From contig MDYQ01000026.1 of assembly GCA_003024175.1 (NCBI GenBank), positions 124,001 through 188,000 on the forward strand: DNA of 64,000 nt. The letters run 5' to 3'. The notes below the pieces were generated by a model, which saw only the letters and a list, made by a program, of their open reading frames with translations, did not search any database and was not told the DNA's origin. Positions 60,645 to 64,000 of this stretch are shown here, piece after piece; position 1 is the stretch's first letter; the number at the start of each line of letters is the position of its first letter. The translations under genes and the position numbers were made by a program. Origin of the DNA: Planoprotostelium fungivorum (lineage: Eukaryota > Evosea > Variosea > Cavosteliida > Cavosteliaceae).

Positions 60645-60961
60645 GCAATTGGAAGGCCAATTGTTAATCAATAGATATATTAGATGAACATCGCTTTCTC
60701 TCATGTTGCAGATCGTTCGTTTCTCACACAAACCATTTCATCTTCTATCACTACTCCAACTAAGAGGACCCTTCGATGTTGACATGGTTGAGACAAACAC
60801 TACTCAGTAGTGAGGTCTAGAATGGTTCGAAAAATGGCGCAAAAATATATATCAAATAAATATCAACACGAATGGAATTGTAGACAATCATGACAAGTTT
60901 CCACGTCATACGATTGCATCACCTTCTCTTTGGCAAACAGAACCACAGAGCAAGGAACAAC
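60645..60961. other. Intergenic region FKBP12/Rpt2
   Basis: About 320 bp between same-strand genes with an AT-rich run (AAAAATATATATCAAATAAA, 60842-60861) about 100 bp before the Rpt2 start. No gene seen. Confidence 0.4.
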
Positions 60962-62615
60962 ATGGGACAGAACCAAAGTGGTCTTCCAGGGTCTAGAGGT
61001 GGACCCGGTGGGGACAAGAAGGTGAGAGACACAGACTGTAATCAATGCTTCATCTTGTGATGTATTAGACTTTACGAAAGATGAGATACTCGTCTGTGAG
61101 CTGTTTGACACAAGTCGTTGAACATCTGTAGGATGGAAAAGACAAAGAGAAGAAGAAATACGAGCCACCTCCACCACGTACAGTTGGAAGAAAGAAGAAA
61201 AAGAGAGGACCCGAGGTGAGCGCTAAGCTTCCAGAAGGTGAGTCGTTCTCCTCCATTTTCAATCATCTGACGTCATATGCAGTCAGACCACACACACGAT
61301 GCAAGTTGAGACTTTTGAAATTGGAACGTATTAAAGACTATCTCCTCATGGAGGAAGAGTTTATCCAAAACCAAGAGAGATTGAAGCCCACCGAAGAGAA
61401 GACACAGGTACCCTATATCATGTGATCACACCGACTCAATCATCGAACAGGAGGAAAGATCTAAGGTAGACGAACTGAGAGGAACACCCATGGGCGTCGG
61501 CTCATTGGAGGAAATCATTGATGACAATCACGCCATCGTCTCATCGTCCGTCGGTCCAGAGTACTACGTCACCATCATGTCCTTTGTAGACAAGGACCAA
61601 CTCGAACCCGGATGCTCTATCCTCATGCACAACAAGGTACACTCCCATCCTGTCTCCATCACTCACCCACACAGGTTCTATCCGTCGTGGGAATCCTCCA
61701 AGACGAAGTCGACCCCATGGTCAACGTCATGAAGGTCGAAAAGGCCCCACTGGAGTCTTACGCCGACATCGGAGGTTTAGAGGATCAGATCCAAGAGATC
61801 AAGGAGGCCGTAGAGCTGCCCCTCACTCATCCGGAGCTCTACGAGGAGATCGGTATTCGTCCACCAAAGGGAGTCATTCTGTACGGTGTACCTGGTACCG
61901 GAAAAACTCTTCTGGCCAAGGCCGTGGCTAACCAGACCTCGGCAACGTTTCTCCGTGTGGTGGGCTCTGAGCTGATCCAAAAGTATCTGGGAGATGGTCC
62001 GAAGCTTGTGAGAGAACTCTTCCGCGTTGCAGAAGAGCTCGCACCTTCCATCGTGTTCATCGATGAGATCGACGCCGTCGGTACGAAGAGGTGAAACTTT
62101 TCCCCGCCAAATTTCTCTGACGCGTTGTAGATACGACTCCCAGTCTGGTGGTGAGAGGGAGATTCAGAGGACGATGCTGGAGCTTCTCAACCAGCTCGAC
62201 GGTTTCGACTCGAGAGGAGACGTCAAAGTCATCATGGCTACGAACCGCATAGAGACGTTAGACCCCGCTCTCATTCGGCCCGGTAGAATCGACAGAAAGA
62301 TCGAGTTTCCCCTGCCCGACATCAAGACGAAGAGGAAGATCTTCCAAATCCACACGAGCAAGATGACGCTGTCTGATGATGTCAACTTGGAGGAGTTTGT
62401 CATGACAAAGGACGATCTGTCTGGTGCAGACATCAAGGTGGGACGATTGAACGATGTAGAGGATGGCTGAAGACATGCAGGCTGTCTGTACGGAGGCGGG
62501 TCTGCTCGCGTTGAGAGAGAGGCGTATGAAGGTGGTCCAACAGGATTTCAAGAAGGCAAAGGAGAAGGTTCTTTACAGAAAGAACGAGGGTGTGCCCGAG
62601 GGTCTCTACCTGTAG
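60962..62615 (+). CDS. PSMC1: 26S proteasome ATPase Rpt2/PSMC1
   Basis: ATPase of the base ring that unfolds substrates. ATG 60962 begins [17 protein letters not shown], with the Gly2 myristoylation context known for Rpt2. Then [60 protein letters not shown] (Walker A), [16 protein letters not shown] (Walker B), [20 protein letters not shown] (arginine fingers) and LSGADIK. The C-terminus is EGLYL, the HbYX gate-opening motif. Seven introns; the one at about 62093-62130 ends CTGACGCGTTGTAG. Length of about 440 aa matches the family. Confidence 0.96.
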
Positions 62616-63082
62616 ATAACATCACCCAATACATCACTGTCCATTCATTCTGCACCTCGTCTTCGTTTCGTCCGAAATGCCTTTGAAATATCTTTTAAGA
62701 TTTAATCCGTATACAACGCTCGAGATGTGTTCCATGTATGGACTCGGGAGACATGGTGACCCAGGTACGACCACTTGTGTCCACAAGATCACCTCAAACG
62801 AATATTTCAATTGAGAGTTGGCTTATTATCGTTCCGCACTCCACATCCGCTGTGGAACTTTTCATTCACTCTCCTGTCACAACCAGAGACCACGTTCGTT
62901 GCAATTCGGACAGTGTAAAGAAGAGAGTACATCGCCTGCTGCTATCGTTAAGAGGACGATAGAGGACGTATAGAGAGCCTAGGTTCATTTATCATCCAAA
63001 GAGGGCAGAGGAACCGGTCGGCTGTCAGGCAGACGTCAGTGACTTCCTCTGAAGACGGGGCACATCAGGTCAACGGGCGAAG
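62616..63082. other. Intergenic region Rpt2/RasGEF
   Basis: About 470 bp. A 74-codon frame (62738-62962) has no homology or splice support. No RNA gene or repeat recognised. Confidence 0.4.
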
Positions 63083-64000
63083 ATGGCGGAGGGAAGAAGA
63101 GACTACTTCGAGTCTTGGGCTACCTCCATTCTATGTGACCGAAGCAAGACGCCGGGTGAGTGTCGTTAGAGGTTTCGGATGATGGTTGATGTCTCGCAGA
63201 GCAACTTCGAACGTTCATCGCCGTCTTCAGAAAGTTTATCAAGCCGGATATCCTCTTAGGATTATGGATTGAATAGTGAGAAGATGGAAAAGGTGTATGT
63301 TTAAGTTTTTCAGTCTCAACGGGATCGAGGATAGCGACGAAGAGGGTTGTCAAAGGTGGGTCGCACGAAGCGTTTCCATCGTCATTTTAAAGATGCATAG
63401 AGCCATGCATTTTCTAATCATGTGGCTGTCGGAGAGTTTCCAAGAAGATTTCAATCGTGAGGAGAGGAAGGCAATGATAGACATGATCGACCGCCTTCCG
63501 AGCCACCACAATGAGATCAAACTTTTATACATTAGAGTAATCTCCCTCATCCTCCTCTCTTCTAACAATTTTTAGGTCGAATGCAAGAAAAGGAAGATGA
63601 GACTGAGTCAATCGTATGCCACACAGCCGACCACCCTATCATCTTCATTATCCAGATCGTCCAGCGGTTCAAACGCAACGGGTTTCAGCTCCTCCAATTT
63701 TCAGCCAAACAATCCATCTCCATCTTCCACCCCTCAGATGCCAACACTCATGTCCATCGCCGCAAAGAAAAAGTTGAAGAGCAGCTCTGCCCTGTCAGTC
63801 AACCCCACACCCCAGGAGGTAGAATCAAATCCTTCCACAAACACTTACGCATCATGCAGATGGCCGAAGCTCTTACGTGGAGAGTCTCAAATTCGTTTCG
63901 CGCGCTCAGAGCGAGAGATCTTCTGACCAAGCTGAATTGGGACAAGAGCAGATCCCGCCACCAACCCAACAGCGTCGAAGACGTCGTCGCGAAATTCAAC
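63083..64000 (+). CDS. RasGEF, N-terminal part (runs off window)
   Basis: ATG 63083 (MAEGRRDYFESWATSILCDR). Exons join in frame to give a RasGEF N-terminal (REM) module: EQLRTFIAVFRKFIKPDILL, then IVILKMHRAMHFLIMWLSES and FQEDFNREERKAMIDMIDRL. A Ser/Asn-rich linker (TTLSSSLSRSSSGSNATGFS) leads into the start of the catalytic CDC25 domain (MAEALTWRVSNSFRALRARD; WDKSRSRHQPNSVEDVVAKFN-type end). The gene continues past 64000. Amoebae carry many RasGEFs that activate Ras in motility and macropinocytosis. Confidence 0.82.

Overview
The window is nuclear DNA of a eukaryote with a compact, intron-dense genome. Genes lie on both strands and are often separated by less than 150 bp (7 bp in one case, 17 bp between two convergent stop codons). 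Introns are mostly 38-60 nt, begin GTGAG/GTAAG and end AG, and most multi-domain proteins have to be read across many of them. The gene set points to an amoebozoan: a cortexillin-like actin bundler, a Cbl-type SH2/RING protein, an LRR receptor with a tyrosine-kinase-like catalytic loop, and F-box/ankyrin-like repeat proteins. A variosean/protosteliid amoeba is my best guess; this is inference from gene content, not proof.

Layout. 0-5 kb: tail of an IQ-motif protein (+), proteasome lid subunit Rpn8 (-), chaperonin subunit CCT6 (+). 5.3-12.7 kb: one large LRR receptor kinase, then a CAMK-type kinase (12.9-13.9) and ATG9 (14.3-16.8). 16.9-17.5 kb: a short terminal-inverted-repeat element (MITE-like) beside a 50-bp hairpin. 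17.8-25.1 kb, minus strand: bacterial-type TrmH tRNA methyltransferase, cortexillin, and a long McrB-type AAA+ GTPase with a charged N-terminal half and a zinc ribbon. 25.3-34.9 kb: helicase-associated-domain protein, an unrecognised protein, F-box/repeat protein, a 7TM protein, a SAP-domain protein and an EF-hand protein. 35-40.3 kb: mitochondrial FAM210-like protein, then an F-box gene whose 3' end has been copied twice in tandem. 40.6-57.7 kb: coiled-coil protein, membrane-anchored OGT-like glycosyltransferase, PIG-P, a PP2C phosphatase, a probably myristoylated inositol-phosphate kinase, another coiled-coil protein, a rhomboid lacking its catalytic Ser and His, a mitochondrial P-loop ATPase and a ZnT5-type zinc transporter. 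58-64 kb: Cbl-like E3 ligase, FKBP12, 26S ATPase Rpt2 and the start of a RasGEF.

Themes. Phosphotyrosine signalling parts (receptor kinase with a Tyr-rich tail, Cbl-like E3) and Ras activation; protein quality control (Rpn8, Rpt2, CCT6, FKBP12, F-box proteins); membrane traffic and anchoring (ATG9, PIG-P, rhomboid pseudoprotease, ZnT).

The most unusual genome-scale signal is a short motif, CTACAACG / CGTTGTAG. By hand I find it at 32 loci in 64 kb, where about 2 are expected. Three loci are a perfect 16-bp palindrome. It occurs in introns, at 3' splice sites, between genes and inside exons. All exon joins were worked out by eye from frame, GT-AG signals and family conservation; no alignment or search was run.
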